A DNA stretch of 64,000 nt from Pseudomonas orientalis (GTDB lineage Bacteria > Pseudomonadota > Gammaproteobacteria > Pseudomonadales > Pseudomonadaceae), in the NCBI RefSeq assembly GCF_001439815.1, contig NZ_JYLM01000001.1, positions 248,001 to 312,000 on the forward strand. Reading direction: 5' to 3'. Of this stretch, positions 28,147 to 37,298 are shown in pieces (position 1 is the stretch's first letter; each line of letters begins with the position of its first letter). The notes under the pieces are model-generated. The model searched no databases. It saw only the letters and a program-made list of their open reading frames with translations, and was not told the DNA's origin. Position numbers and translations under genes: made by a program.

Positions 28147-29562
28147 ATGGCTTTAACAGTAAACACCAACATTGCTTCGATCACTACTCAGGGCAACCTG
28201 AACAAAGCTGGCGGCGCCCTGGCCACTTCCATGCAGCGCCTGTCTTCCGGCCTGCGTATCAACAGCGCTAAAGACGACGCAGCCGGCCTGGGTATCGCTA
28301 CTCGTATCACCAGCCAGATCAACGGCCTGGGTCAAGCAGTGAAGAACGCCAACGATGGTATCTCCATCGCGCAAACCGCTGAAGGCGCAATGCAGGCTTC
28401 GACCGACATTCTGCAAAAAATGCGTACCCTGGCTCTGTCCTCGGCTACCGGCTCCCTGAGCCCCGACGACCGTAAGTCGAACAACGACGAATACCAGGCT
28501 CTGACTTCGGAACTGACCCGTATCGCTCAAACCACCACTTTCGGTGGCCAGAAGCTGCTGGACGGTTCGTACGGTACCAAAGCCATCCAGGTTGGCGCCA
28601 ACGCTAACGAAACCATCAACCTGAGCCTGGACAACGTTGCAGCCAACAACATTGGTTCGCAGCAAGTCAACAGCTTGGCTATCGCTCCAGGCGCCGGTGT
28701 TGCCGGTGGCGCAATCGCCGTTACCGGTAACGGCCAGACTTCCAGCGTTACTGTAGCGGCCGCCGCTTCGGCTAAAACCATCGCTGCTCAACTGAACGGC
28801 GCTATCGGTGGCCTGAGCGCTACCGCCAGCACTGAAGCTCAGTTCGTGGTTGGCGCCGGTGCTGCCACAGCTCCAGCTTCGTTCACCATGACCGTTGGCG
28901 GCCAAGCCACCACTTTCGTTGGCGTAAATGACACTGCCGGCCTGGCTGACCAGTTGAAGTCCAACTCCGCCAAACTGGGTATCAGCGTTAACTACGACGA
29001 ATCCAAGGGTACCCTGTCGGTTAAATCCGATACCGGTGAGAACCTGTCCTTCAGCGCTTCGACCGCTGCCGGCACCATCACCGTTGCCACCAAAGACGGC
29101 GCAGGCGCTTACGGTGCTGGCGTGGCACTGGCCGACGGCATCATCGCTACCGGTGCTGTGAACATGAACTCCTCCAAGGGCTACTCCCTGGAAGGCGCTG
29201 GTGTGACCGGTATCTTCGGCGCCGCCACTTCGGCTGCTTCGGCCAAGACTTCGGTTTCGCAAACTGACGTGACCGACGCCACCAAGGCTCAGAACGCTGT
29301 TTCGGTGATCGACCAGGCTATCGCTACCATCTCCAGCTCCCGTTCGGGCCTGGGTGCGGTGCAGAACCGTCTGACCAGCACTGTAGACAACCTGTCCAAC
29401 ATCCAGAAAAACAGCACCGCTGCCCGTAGTACCGTTCAGGACGTCGACTTCGCTTCCGAAGCCGCTGAACTGACCAAGCAGCAAACCCTGCAGTCGGCTT
29501 CCACCTCGATCCTGTCGCAGGCCAACCAGCTGCCATCGGCTGTACTGAAGCTGCTTCAGTAA
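28147..29562 (+). CDS. fliC: Flagellin FliC
   Basis: 471 residues. The conserved N-terminal D0/D1 part begins [18 protein letters not shown] and contains [17 protein letters not shown]. The C-terminal part contains [20 protein letters not shown] and ends [10 protein letters not shown]. The middle (about 180-370) is the surface-exposed variable region, rich in Ala, Gly, Thr and Ser that could carry O-linked glycans. Codon use shifts toward GCT, GTT and AAC compared with neighbours, as expected for a very highly expressed gene. Start: ATG 28147 with GAGG 8 bases upstream. Confidence 0.98.
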   Translation: MALTVNTNIASITTQGNLNKAGGALATSMQRLSSGLRINSAKDDAAGLGIATRITSQINGLGQAVKNANDGISIAQTAEGAMQASTDILQKMRTLALSSATGSLSPDDRKSNNDEYQALTSELTRIAQTTTFGGQKLLDGSYGTKAIQVGANANETINLSLDNVAANNIGSQQVNSLAIAPGAGVAGGAIAVTGNGQTSSVTVAAAASAKTIAAQLNGAIGGLSATASTEAQFVVGAGAATAPASFTMTVGGQATTFVGVNDTAGLADQLKSNSAKLGISVNYDESKGTLSVKSDTGENLSFSASTAAGTITVATKDGAGAYGAGVALADGIIATGAVNMNSSKGYSLEGAGVTGIFGAATSAASAKTSVSQTDVTDATKAQNAVSVIDQAIATISSSRSGLGAVQNRLTSTVDNLSNIQKNSTAARSTVQDVDFASEAAELTKQQTLQSASTSILSQANQLPSAVLKLLQ

Positions 29563-29582
29563 TCACGGCGCTTGGTAACTGA

Positions 29583-29616
29583 CGGAAGGGCGCGTTTACG
29601 TGCCCTTTCGTCTTTT
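29583..29616 (+). terminator. Terminator after fliC
   Basis: A 12-bp stem with two G-T wobble pairs (29583-29594 with 29599-29610), loop TTTA, and tail TCTTTT. It should end most fliC transcripts before flaG. Confidence 0.8.
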
Positions 29617-29636
29617 CCAGTCAGAGGAGATTGGAC

Positions 29637-29987
29637 GTGGACATGAATGTGAAGCTGAACCTGTCTTATCCGCCCCAGGCCGTTCAAGCCTCCATGGCGC
29701 CTGTGGTTGCCGAAAAAGACAAGAGCAAGGTTGAGCCGGCCGCGCCAGCCGCAGATAAGTCCCAAACGGGCGATCTGGAAAAAGCGGTCACTGATATTAA
29801 AGAATTCGTACAAGCGGCCCAGCGCAATCTGGATTTTTCCATTGACGATTCCACCCACAGGGTTGTGGTCAAGGTGATTGCCACCGATACCGGTGAAGTC
29901 ATCCGCCAGATCCCCTCGGAAACCGCGTTGAAGCTGGCGCAAAGCTTGTCCAGCGCCAGTCATGTGTTGTTTGACGACAAGGCTTGA
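29637..29987 (+). CDS. flaG: FlaG-family flagellar protein
   Basis: 116 residues with the FlaG C-terminal motif LDFSIDDSTHRVVVKVIATDTGEVIRQIP. The N-terminal half is charged and unstructured. FlaG influences filament length in pseudomonads and vibrios. Start: GTG 29637 (MDMNVKLNL) has AGAGGAG 7 bases upstream; TTG 29631 and ATG 29643 are less well spaced. Confidence 0.9.
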   Translation: MDMNVKLNLSYPPQAVQASMAPVVAEKDKSKVEPAAPAADKSQTGDLEKAVTDIKEFVQAAQRNLDFSIDDSTHRVVVKVIATDTGEVIRQIPSETALKLAQSLSSASHVLFDDKA

Positions 29988-30068
29988 GCTGGCATGAAAC
30001 TTGTTGCTGTCAGGTCTTGAAGCGTTGTTCGTCAAGATAACGGCAGCCACCGCAACAGGAGAATGATG

Positions 30069-31478
30069 ATGGCGGGTACAACGATTACTGGCGTGGGGTC
30101 GGGCTTCGACACCCAGGCGATTGTGAAATCCCTGGTGGATGCCGAGCGTGCGCCGAAGCAGGCGCAGATCAACCTCCAGTCGCAGAAGGCGACCACCCAG
30201 CTTTCTTCGATCGGCAAGATCCAGGCTGCCCTGGACGCCTTTCGCGGTGCGCTGACCAGCATGAGCACCGACAACAGCTTTACTGGCTTGAGCGGTAGCT
30301 CTTCGGATGAAAAGGTCGCCACCATGACGGCCAACCCGGGCGCCGCCAACGGCAGCTTCTCGCTGGTGGTCAATCAGTTGGCAACGCCTTCGAAGCTGTC
30401 GACCAAAAGTTTTGCCGGTGGCGCCTCGACCGTGGTGAATAACACCACCAGCGCAACGAAGCTGACGATCAGCCAGTCGGGCAAGAACTTCGACTTGAGC
30501 GTGCCGGCGGGTGCGACGCTGCAACAGGTGCGTGACTCGATCAACTCGCAGTTCGGCACGGCCGGCCTGAGCGCGAACATCCTGACGGACTCCAACGGTT
30601 CGCGCCTGATCCTGACGTCCACCAATGGCGGCGTCGGTTCGGATTTGACCATGTCGGGTAACTCGGGGGTGGATACCGGCTATACCGTGGTGACTCCTCC
30701 GCAGAATGCCAAATACACCATTGATGGTATTGCTGCCGAATCCAAGACCAACAGCATTACTGATGCGGTGAGTGGTGTGAGCATCAAGCTGCTCACCGTC
30801 TCGCCGACCGTTCTTGCCAACGATCCGAATAAAGACAATCCGCTTCGTTCGGCGGTGACGATTTCCGTGTCCACCAGTGCCACCTCACTGAAGTCCGGGG
30901 TCAAGGGGTTCGTCGACACCTATAACGCTTTGCTCAAGGCCATGAACGCCGAGACCAAGGTGACCAAGGATGCCGCCGGTAACTCCATCGCGGCGACCCT
31001 GACCGGCGACTCGACCATGCGCACCTTGCAGGGGGCGATTCGCAACGAGTTCAACGCGCTGTCCGGTAACGGCACCTTGAAGTCCCTGGCGCAGTTTGGC
31101 GTCACGACCGACCAGGACACCGGTGCACTGAGCATCGACAGCAAGCAGTGGGACAAGGCCGTACTGAGCAATCCTGCGGATATCAACAGTATCTTCAGCG
31201 GCAAGACCGGTCTGCTGGCGCGCCTGACGGCGGCGACCGACGCCTATGCCAAGCCCACCACCGGGATCCTGGCAACGCGCACCACGTCACTGGCCGACAG
31301 CCTGAAGGACCTGACCAAGCAACAGACCTCGCTGGATGAGCGCCTGACCACCTTGCAGGATTCGCTGACGCGCAAATACACCGCCATGGACACCCTGGTC
31401 GCGCAGCTGCGCCAACAGAGCAACAGCATCCTCGGTACGCTCAATGCGATCAGTAAATCGCAAAGCAGCGACAGCTGA
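30069..31478 (+). CDS. fliD: Filament cap protein FliD (HAP2)
   Basis: About 469 residues. The N-terminus is TTITGVGSGFDTQAIVKSLVDAERAP and the C-terminal coiled region is LKDLTKQQTSLDERLTTLQDSL. FliD caps the filament tip and guides flagellin folding; pseudomonad FliD can also bind mucin. Three ATGs run in tandem (30063, 30066, 30069); the last has AGGAG at 7 bases. Upstream, TGGCATG-AAAC-TTGTT (29990-30005) resembles a sigma54 site but has GT instead of GC at -12. Confidence 0.95.
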   Translation: MAGTTITGVGSGFDTQAIVKSLVDAERAPKQAQINLQSQKATTQLSSIGKIQAALDAFRGALTSMSTDNSFTGLSGSSSDEKVATMTANPGAANGSFSLVVNQLATPSKLSTKSFAGGASTVVNNTTSATKLTISQSGKNFDLSVPAGATLQQVRDSINSQFGTAGLSANILTDSNGSRLILTSTNGGVGSDLTMSGNSGVDTGYTVVTPPQNAKYTIDGIAAESKTNSITDAVSGVSIKLLTVSPTVLANDPNKDNPLRSAVTISVSTSATSLKSGVKGFVDTYNALLKAMNAETKVTKDAAGNSIAATLTGDSTMRTLQGAIRNEFNALSGNGTLKSLAQFGVTTDQDTGALSIDSKQWDKAVLSNPADINSIFSGKTGLLARLTAATDAYAKPTTGILATRTTSLADSLKDLTKQQTSLDERLTTLQDSLTRKYTAMDTLVAQLRQQSNSILGTLNAISKSQSSDS

Positions 31479-31491
31479 TTGAATGCGCATG

Positions 31492-31528
31492 AAAAAGCCC
31501 GGGTCGGTTGACCTGGGCTTTGTTCTTT
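31492..31528 (+). terminator. Probable terminator after fliD
   Basis: AAAGCCCGGGTC and GACCTGGGCTTT pair over 12 positions with one G-T wobble around loop GGTT, followed by GTTCTTTC. It would leave fliST partly dependent on readthrough or a separate promoter. Confidence 0.7.
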
Positions 31529-31618
31529 CTAAGGCCGGCGGGTTAAAGTTTTTTGCGATTACGTCGACATAATGGTTACTGCAACCCTTCTCGCTGTTGC
31601 CTGTCACGAGGTAGAAAC

Positions 31619-32023
31619 ATGAATCCCATGAGAGCCCTTCGCCAATACCAGAAGGTCAATTCCCACGCGCAAATCTCCGAAGCCAGCCCGCATCGCCTGG
31701 TGCAGATGCTGATGGAGGGCGGGCTTGACCGTATGGCCCAGGCCAAAGGCGCGCTCGCGCGCGGCGACATCGCCCAGAAGGGGCTGATGCTGGGCAAGGC
31801 CACCGACATCCTGATTGGCCTGCGTGATGGCCTGGACGCCGAAAAGGGCGGCAATAAGGAATATGTGCAGCAGTTGGAAGGGTTGTACGTCTACATGACC
31901 AATCGCCTGATGGAAGCCAATCTGCACAATGACGCCGACATGATCGACGAAGTCGCCAAGCTGCTGATTACCGTCAAGGAAGGCTGGGATGCAATCGCTG
32001 CACCCCAAGGCGCCGCACAATAA
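31619..32023 (+). CDS. fliS: Flagellin export chaperone FliS
   Basis: 134 residues, four-helix FliS fold: RALRQYQKVNSHAQISEASPHRLVQMLMEG and the basic/hydrophobic helix around AQKGLMLGKATDILIGLRDGLD. It binds the C-terminus of unfolded flagellin and delivers it to FlhA. Start: ATG 31619 with GAGG upstream; family proteins begin with this MNPMRALRQY pattern. Confidence 0.95.
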   Translation: MNPMRALRQYQKVNSHAQISEASPHRLVQMLMEGGLDRMAQAKGALARGDIAQKGLMLGKATDILIGLRDGLDAEKGGNKEYVQQLEGLYVYMTNRLMEANLHNDADMIDEVAKLLITVKEGWDAIAAPQGAAQ

Positions 32024-32048
32024 GGCCATCGGCCTTGAGGAACACGTC

Positions 32049-32345
32049 ATGAGCCACGCACTGCAACGCATTGATCAAACCCGCGAAGCCCTGGTCGACG
32101 CACTCGCTGCGCGCAACTGGGACGCCATCGGCGAACTGGACCTGGGCTGTCGCAACGTGATCGATGACGTGCTCAGCCAGGCGCCGGTGGACGAGGATGC
32201 GCTGCGGGAAAAGCTGGAGAGTCTGTTGGCGGTTTATCAGCAGTTACTCGAGGTGACGACCGGCGAGCGCCAGGCGATTTTCGAAGAGATGGCGCAGATC
32301 AACCAAGCTAAAAATGCGTCAAAGGTCTACCATCTGTTCGGCTGA
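32049..32345 (+). CDS. fliT: FliT-like flagellar chaperone
   Basis: 98 residues, all helical (LQRIDQTREALVDALAARNW, then LLAVYQQLLEVTTGERQAIFEEM). Position after fliS and size identify it as the pseudomonad FliT equivalent, expected to chaperone FliD and the junction proteins. Sequence similarity to enteric FliT is low, so the assignment rests mainly on synteny. TTGAGGAACACGTC precedes the ATG. Confidence 0.75.
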   Translation: MSHALQRIDQTREALVDALAARNWDAIGELDLGCRNVIDDVLSQAPVDEDALREKLESLLAVYQQLLEVTTGERQAIFEEMAQINQAKNASKVYHLFG

Positions 32346-32428
32346 TAGAGGCTCAGTTGGTCCGAACGGCGCGTCATATATTTGACTGTGCCAGCATTTT
32401 TGACTTAACTAGTGTTGTTTTCAGATTT

Positions 32429-32464
32429 CAGACGTCTAGTAGGTAATAAATCTTACAGACGTCT
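32429..32464. promoter_or_regulatory. Repeated palindrome CAGACGTCT upstream of fleQ
   Basis: The 8-bp palindrome AGACGTCT, preceded by C, occurs at 32429-32437 and again at 32456-32464, 27 bp apart, 52-87 bp before the fleQ start. A short hairpin GCCCC/GGGGC (about 32470-32485) lies between them and the gene. They are candidate regulator sites for the master regulator gene; the binding protein is unknown. Confidence 0.4.
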
Positions 32465-32515
32465 TGATTGCCCCCATTTCGGGGCAGGAAGTTTTACTAG
32501 GGAAGTTGCTATTGC

Positions 32516-33991
32516 ATGTGGCGTGAAACCAAAATTCTGCTGATCGATGACGATAGCGTCCGCCGCCGCGATTTAGCGGTGATTTTGAATTTTCTCGGTG
32601 AAGAAAATTTGCCCTGCGGTAGCCATGATTGGCAGCAGGCGGTCAGCTCGCTGGCATCGAGCCGTGAAGTCATCTGTGTGCTGATCGGGACGGTAAACGC
32701 TCCTGGCGCTGTTTTGGGCTTGTTAAAGACACTGTCAACCTGGGATGAGTTCCTTCCGGTGTTGCTGATGGGTGAAGTTTCTTCCGTGGACCTGCCGGAA
32801 GACCAGCGCCGCCGCGTGCTGTCCACCCTGGAAATGCCGCCCAGCTACAGCAAACTGCTCGATTCCCTGCACCGCGCCCAGGTCTATCGCGAGATGTACG
32901 ACCAGGCCCGCGAGCGCGGCCGTCACCGCGAACCCAACCTGTTCCGCAGCCTTGTGGGCACCAGCCGGGCGATCCAGCACGTGCGCCAGATGATGCAGCA
33001 AGTGGCCGATACCGACGCCAGCGTGCTGATCCTCGGCGAGTCGGGCACCGGCAAGGAAGTGGTCGCGCGCAACCTGCACTATCACTCCAAGCGCCGCGAC
33101 GGACCGTTCGTGCCGGTCAACTGCGGGGCGATCCCGGCAGAGCTGCTGGAAAGCGAATTGTTCGGCCACGAGAAGGGCGCCTTTACCGGGGCGATCACCA
33201 GCCGTGCCGGGCGTTTCGAGCTGGCCAACGGCGGCACGCTGTTTCTCGACGAAATCGGCGACATGCCGCTGCCGATGCAGGTCAAGTTGCTGCGCGTGTT
33301 GCAGGAGCGCACCTTCGAGCGCGTGGGCAGCAACAAGACCCAGAGCGTGGACGTGCGCATCATCGCCGCCACCCACAAGAATCTTGAAAGCATGATCGAG
33401 GTCGGCAGCTTCCGCGAAGACCTGTACTACCGCCTCAACGTCTTCCCGATCGAGATGGCCCCGCTGCGTGAGCGCGTGGAAGACATCCCGTTGCTGATGA
33501 ACGAACTGATCTCACGCATGGAGCACGAAAAACGCGGCTCCATCCGTTTCAACTCCGCCGCCATCATGTCGCTGTGCCGCCACGGCTGGCCGGGCAACGT
33601 GCGCGAGCTGGCCAACCTGGTGGAGCGCATGGCGATCATGCACCCCTACGGTGTGATCGGCGTGGTCGAGTTGCCGAAGAAATTTCGCTACGTCGACGAT
33701 GAAGACGAGCAGATGGTCGACAGCCTGCGCAGTGACATGGAAGAGCGCGTGGCGATCAACGGCCATACGCCGGACTTCGGCGCCACGGCCATGCTGCCGC
33801 CCGAAGGGCTTGACCTTAAGGACTACCTCGGCAACCTGGAACAAGGCCTGATCCAGCAGGCGTTGGATGACGCCAATGGCATCGTCGCCCGCGCCGCCGA
33901 ACGCCTGCGTATCCGTCGCACCACCCTGGTGGAGAAGATGCGCAAGTACGGCATGAGCCGCAAAGAAGGGGATGAACAGGCGGATGATTGA
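32516..33991 (+). CDS. fleQ: Master flagellar regulator FleQ (AdnA), c-di-GMP-responsive AAA+ protein
   Basis: 491 residues. The N-terminal receiver-like FleQ domain (1-120) has no acceptor Asp at the expected place (EVICVLIG). The AAA+ domain carries Walker A GESGTGKE (174-181) and GAFTGA (221-226), Walker [10 protein letters not shown], and a Fis-type HTH near the C-terminus ([21 protein letters not shown]). It activates sigma54 flagellar promoters and, with c-di-GMP, controls biofilm genes. In P. fluorescens the gene is also called adnA. ATG 32516 gives the family N-terminus [13 protein letters not shown]. Confidence 0.97.
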   Translation: MWRETKILLIDDDSVRRRDLAVILNFLGEENLPCGSHDWQQAVSSLASSREVICVLIGTVNAPGAVLGLLKTLSTWDEFLPVLLMGEVSSVDLPEDQRRRVLSTLEMPPSYSKLLDSLHRAQVYREMYDQARERGRHREPNLFRSLVGTSRAIQHVRQMMQQVADTDASVLILGESGTGKEVVARNLHYHSKRRDGPFVPVNCGAIPAELLESELFGHEKGAFTGAITSRAGRFELANGGTLFLDEIGDMPLPMQVKLLRVLQERTFERVGSNKTQSVDVRIIAATHKNLESMIEVGSFREDLYYRLNVFPIEMAPLRERVEDIPLLMNELISRMEHEKRGSIRFNSAAIMSLCRHGWPGNVRELANLVERMAIMHPYGVIGVVELPKKFRYVDDEDEQMVDSLRSDMEERVAINGHTPDFGATAMLPPEGLDLKDYLGNLEQGLIQQALDDANGIVARAAERLRIRRTTLVEKMRKYGMSRKEGDEQADD

Positions 33992-34032
33992 CGCGTGTTT
34001 TTCAGCGTCTTGATTTATAAGTAGATTTTTTT

Positions 34033-34048
34033 CGGCACGGGTATTGCT
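34033..34048 (+). promoter_or_regulatory. Sigma54 promoter of fleSR
   Basis: CGGCACG-GGTA-TTGCT, GG and GC 10 bases apart, only one base off the GGCACG/TTGC consensus. It is 54 bp before the fleS start, in line with FleQ/RpoN control of fleSR. Confidence 0.85.
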
Positions 34049-34101
34049 ATAGCCCTCGCAACGTTCCGTTTAACTGACGGTCAGCCAAGCGAGAGAGCAC
34101 G

Positions 34102-35313
34102 ATGCCCCACGCCGCCCAACTATCTGCAGCCCCTGCCATCCAGGGGCTGGTCTCGCCTGTAGAACCGCCGACCCGCCAGGGTCTTGAGCAGGCGTTCTCG
34201 CAATTCAACCAGATGTCGAGCCAGCTGACCGATTCCTACAGCCTGCTTGAAGCCCGGGTGTCCGAGCTTAAAGGCGAACTGGCGGTGGTCAGCGCCCAGC
34301 GCATGCAGGAGCTGGCGGAAAAAGAACGCCTGGCCAACCGCCTGCAGAACCTGCTCTCGCTGTTGCCCGGTGGCGTGATCGTCATCGACGACCAGGGCCG
34401 CGTGCGCGAAGCCAACCCGGCGGCCTGCGACCTGCTCGGCCTGCCGCTGGAGGGCGAGCTGTGGCGCCACGTCATCACCCGCTGCTTCGCGCCGCGCGAG
34501 GATGACGGCCACGAAGTGTCGCTCAAAGACGGGCGTCGCCTGTCCATTGCCACCCGTTCCCTGGATGCCGAACCGGGCCAGTTGGTGCTGCTCAACGACC
34601 TGACGGAAACCCGTCATCTGCAGGACCAACTGGCGCGTCATGAGCGTTTGTCGTCGTTGGGGCGCATGGTCGCGTCCCTGGCGCACCAGATCCGTACACC
34701 GCTGTCGGCGGCATTGATCTACGCCAGTCATTTGACTGATGAGCAATTGCCGGCGGCCACCCACCAGCGCTTTGCCGGGCGCCTCAAGGAGCGCCTGCAC
34801 GAGCTGGAGCACCAGGTGCGCGACATGCTGGTATTTGCCCGCGGCGAATTGCCGTTGACCGATCGCGTGACCCCGGCCGGGTTGATGCAAGCCCTGCAAG
34901 CGGCGGCGGCCACCCATACCGAGGGCGCCAGCCTGCGCTGGCAATGCGACAGCCATCAGGGCGAATTGCTGTGCAATCGCGACACCCTGGTCGGCGCGCT
35001 GCTCAACCTGATCGAAAACGCCACCCAGGCCAGCGGCCCGGGGGCGCGGCTCAAGGTTCACCTCTACGCTCGTGAGCAAACCCTGCGCCTGTGCATCAGC
35101 GACAGCGGCAGCGGCATCGCGCCGGCCGTGCTGCAACGCCTGGGCGAGCCGTTTTTCACCACCAAGACCAACGGCACCGGCCTGGGCCTGACCGTGGTCA
35201 AGGCAGTGGCACGCGCCCATCAGGGAGAATTGCAGCTGCGCTCCCGCCTGGGGCGCGGCACCTGTGCATTGATGACCTTGCCGCTGTTTTCCAGCGCGGC
35301 AAGCGCGGAGTAA
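34102..35313 (+). CDS. fleS: Flagellar two-component sensor kinase FleS
   Basis: 403 residues, cytosolic. An N-terminal coiled segment, then PAS (about 85-165, GGVIVIDDQGRVREANPAA), HisKA with SLAHQIRTP (His195), and the ATPase domain with NLIENATQAS, DSGSGI and GTGLGLTV. It phosphorylates FleR to switch on the later flagellar operons. GAGAGAGCACG precedes the ATG. Confidence 0.96.
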   Translation: MPHAAQLSAAPAIQGLVSPVEPPTRQGLEQAFSQFNQMSSQLTDSYSLLEARVSELKGELAVVSAQRMQELAEKERLANRLQNLLSLLPGGVIVIDDQGRVREANPAACDLLGLPLEGELWRHVITRCFAPREDDGHEVSLKDGRRLSIATRSLDAEPGQLVLLNDLTETRHLQDQLARHERLSSLGRMVASLAHQIRTPLSAALIYASHLTDEQLPAATHQRFAGRLKERLHELEHQVRDMLVFARGELPLTDRVTPAGLMQALQAAAATHTEGASLRWQCDSHQGELLCNRDTLVGALLNLIENATQASGPGARLKVHLYAREQTLRLCISDSGSGIAPAVLQRLGEPFFTTKTNGTGLGLTVVKAVARAHQGELQLRSRLGRGTCALMTLPLFSSAASAE

Positions 35314-35319
35314 AGGATC

Positions 35320-36696
35320 ATGACTATCAAGGTTTTACTGGTTGAAGACGATCGCGCCCTGCGTGAAGCATTGGCTGACACGCTGCTGCTGGCGGGCCAT
35401 GACTACCGCGCGGTCGGCTCTGCCGAGGAAGCCTTGGAAGCGGTGGAGCGGGAAACCTTCAGCCTGGTGGTCAGCGACGTGAACATGCCCGGCATGGACG
35501 GTCACCAACTGCTCGCCCTGCTGCGCGCGCGCCAGCCGCAATTGCCGGTGCTGCTGATGACCGCCCATGGCGCCGTGGAGCGGGCCGTGGACGCCATGCG
35601 CCAGGGCGCGGCGGATTATCTGGTCAAGCCGTTCGAACCCAAGGCGTTGATCGAGCTGGTGGCGCGGCATGCGCTTGGCGTCATTTCGACGGTGGAGGGC
35701 GATGGCCCGATTGCCTTCGAACCGGCCAGCGCACAATTGCTCGAACTGGCGGCCCGCGTGGCGCGCAGCGATTCCACCGTGTTGATCTCGGGTGAGTCCG
35801 GCACCGGCAAGGAAGTGTTGGCGCGCTATATCCACCAGCAGTCCAGTCGAGCCCTGCAACCCTTTATCGCGATCAACTGCGCGGCGATCCCGGACAACAT
35901 GCTTGAAGCCACCCTGTTCGGCCATGAAAAGGGCTCGTTCACCGGCGCCATCGCGGCCCAGGCCGGCAAGTTCGAACAGGCCGACGGCGGCACCATTCTG
36001 CTCGACGAAATCTCGGAAATGCCCCTGGGCCTGCAGGCCAAGTTGCTGCGCGTGTTGCAGGAGCGCGAAGTGGAGCGGGTGGGCGCGCGCAAGCCGATCC
36101 AGTTGGACATCCGCGTGGTTGCCACCACCAACCGCGACCTGGCCGGCGAAGTGGCGGCGGGGCGCTTTCGTGAAGACTTGTTCTACCGCCTGTCGGTGTT
36201 CCCCCTGGCCTGGCGCCCGTTGCGCGAACGCCCGGCGGATATCATTCCCCTGGCCGAGCGCCTGCTGAACAACCACGTCAAAAAAATGAAGCACGCCCAG
36301 GCGCGGTTGTCGGCCGAGGCCCAGGCCTGCCTGGTCGCTTATCCGTGGCCCGGCAATGTGCGCGAGCTCGACAATGCGATCCAGCGCGCGCTGATCCTGC
36401 AGCAGGGCGGCTTGATCCAACCCCAGGATTTCTGTCTGGCCATGGGCAGTGGCGTGGCGCCGTTGCCGAGCCTGGCGCCTGCACCGCTCCCCGCCGAAAC
36501 GGAGTCGGCCGGCGCCCTGGGTGATGACCTGCGCCGCCGTGAATTCCAGATGATCATCGACACCCTGCGTGCCGAGCGCGGCCGTCGCAAGGAAGCGGCC
36601 GAACGTCTCGGCATCAGCCCGCGCACCCTGCGCTACAAGCTGGCGCAGATGCGCGACGCCGGAATGGACGTGGAAGCGTATCTGTTCGCCACCTGA
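35320..36696 (+). CDS. fleR: Flagellar response regulator FleR
   Basis: 458 residues. The receiver domain has VSDVNMPGMDG (Asp53), then an AAA+ sigma54 activator domain with GESGTGKE and a GSFTGA loop (Ala changed to Ser relative to the usual GAFTGA), and a Fis HTH (KEAAERLGISPRTLRYKLAQM). It activates class III flagellar promoters. Starts 6 bases after fleS. Confidence 0.97.
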   Translation: MTIKVLLVEDDRALREALADTLLLAGHDYRAVGSAEEALEAVERETFSLVVSDVNMPGMDGHQLLALLRARQPQLPVLLMTAHGAVERAVDAMRQGAADYLVKPFEPKALIELVARHALGVISTVEGDGPIAFEPASAQLLELAARVARSDSTVLISGESGTGKEVLARYIHQQSSRALQPFIAINCAAIPDNMLEATLFGHEKGSFTGAIAAQAGKFEQADGGTILLDEISEMPLGLQAKLLRVLQEREVERVGARKPIQLDIRVVATTNRDLAGEVAAGRFREDLFYRLSVFPLAWRPLRERPADIIPLAERLLNNHVKKMKHAQARLSAEAQACLVAYPWPGNVRELDNAIQRALILQQGGLIQPQDFCLAMGSGVAPLPSLAPAPLPAETESAGALGDDLRRREFQMIIDTLRAERGRRKEAAERLGISPRTLRYKLAQMRDAGMDVEAYLFAT

Positions 36697-36712
36697 CTTC
36701 GCGCGAATGCCG

Positions 36713-36816
36713 TTTGTAGGAGCGAGCTTGCTCGCGAAAAACGTCAACGATAACGCGCGCTTCCTGGATATACGCGGCGTCCATGAGTTTTTCGCGAGCA
36801 AGCTCGCTCCTACAAA
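36713..36816. repeat. REP pair (GAGCGAGCTTGCTCGC family)
   Basis: TTTGTAGGAGCGAGCTTGCT and its inverse enclose a spacer beginning AAAACGTCAACGATAACGCG. It closely matches the inner unit at 13521-13620. Lies 16 bp after the fleR stop and before the fliE promoter. Confidence 0.85.
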
Positions 36817-36875
36817 ACCGTGCGGTAACAAGGTCGACAAGCTTTGTCGCCTTTTCTTACGAGTTGCTACAGAGC

Positions 36876-36891
36876 TGGCACCCTTGTTGCA
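36876..36891 (+). promoter_or_regulatory. Sigma54 promoter of the fliEFGHIJ operon
   Basis: TGGCACC-CTTG-TTGCA, a near-consensus -24/-12 element, 62 bp before the fliE start. Confidence 0.9.
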
Positions 36892-36952
36892 CCTCCCCCT
36901 GGTAACCGCTGCGTAGTGTCAAAAAATTGCGGGTCGTCGGAGAGAGAAGTTC

Positions 36953-37282
36953 ATGAGCCAGGGTATTGAGTTCAATCGGTTGATGTTGGATATGCGCTCC
37001 ATGCAAATGGATGCCATGGCTCAACCGAAATCCGTCGCGCCAGCGCCGGAATTGGGCCAAAGCAGTTTTGCCGACATGCTCGGTCAGGCAATCAATAAAG
37101 TCAGCGATACCCAGCAGGCCTCCAGCCAGCTGGCGACGGCGTTCGAGATCGGTAAAAGCGGCGTGGACCTCACCGATGTGATGGTCGCTTCGCAAAAGGC
37201 CAGTGTGTCCTTCCAGGCCTTGACCCAAGTGCGTAACAAGCTGGTCCAGGCTTATCAAGACATCATGCAGATGCCGGTTTAA
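36953..37282 (+). CDS. fliE: Flagellar hook-basal body complex protein FliE
   Basis: 109 residues. Conserved [20 protein letters not shown] and the C-terminal [39 protein letters not shown] pattern. It joins the MS ring to the rod. GAGAGAGAAGTTC precedes the ATG. Confidence 0.96.
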   Translation: MSQGIEFNRLMLDMRSMQMDAMAQPKSVAPAPELGQSSFADMLGQAINKVSDTQQASSQLATAFEIGKSGVDLTDVMVASQKASVSFQALTQVRNKLVQAYQDIMQMPV

Positions 37283-37298
37283 GGGCGAGAGTTAACTC

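Noticed and set aside
29990..30005. Sigma54-like element before fliD
   Set aside because: TGGCATG-AAAC-TTGTT has GT instead of GC at -12. It may be real, since fliD is RpoN-dependent in relatives, but is not supported well enough.
31544..31570. Sigma28-like element before fliS
   Set aside because: The -35 TAAAGTTT is perfect and the spacing is 11, but the -10 (GTCGACAT) matches only half of GCCGATAA.
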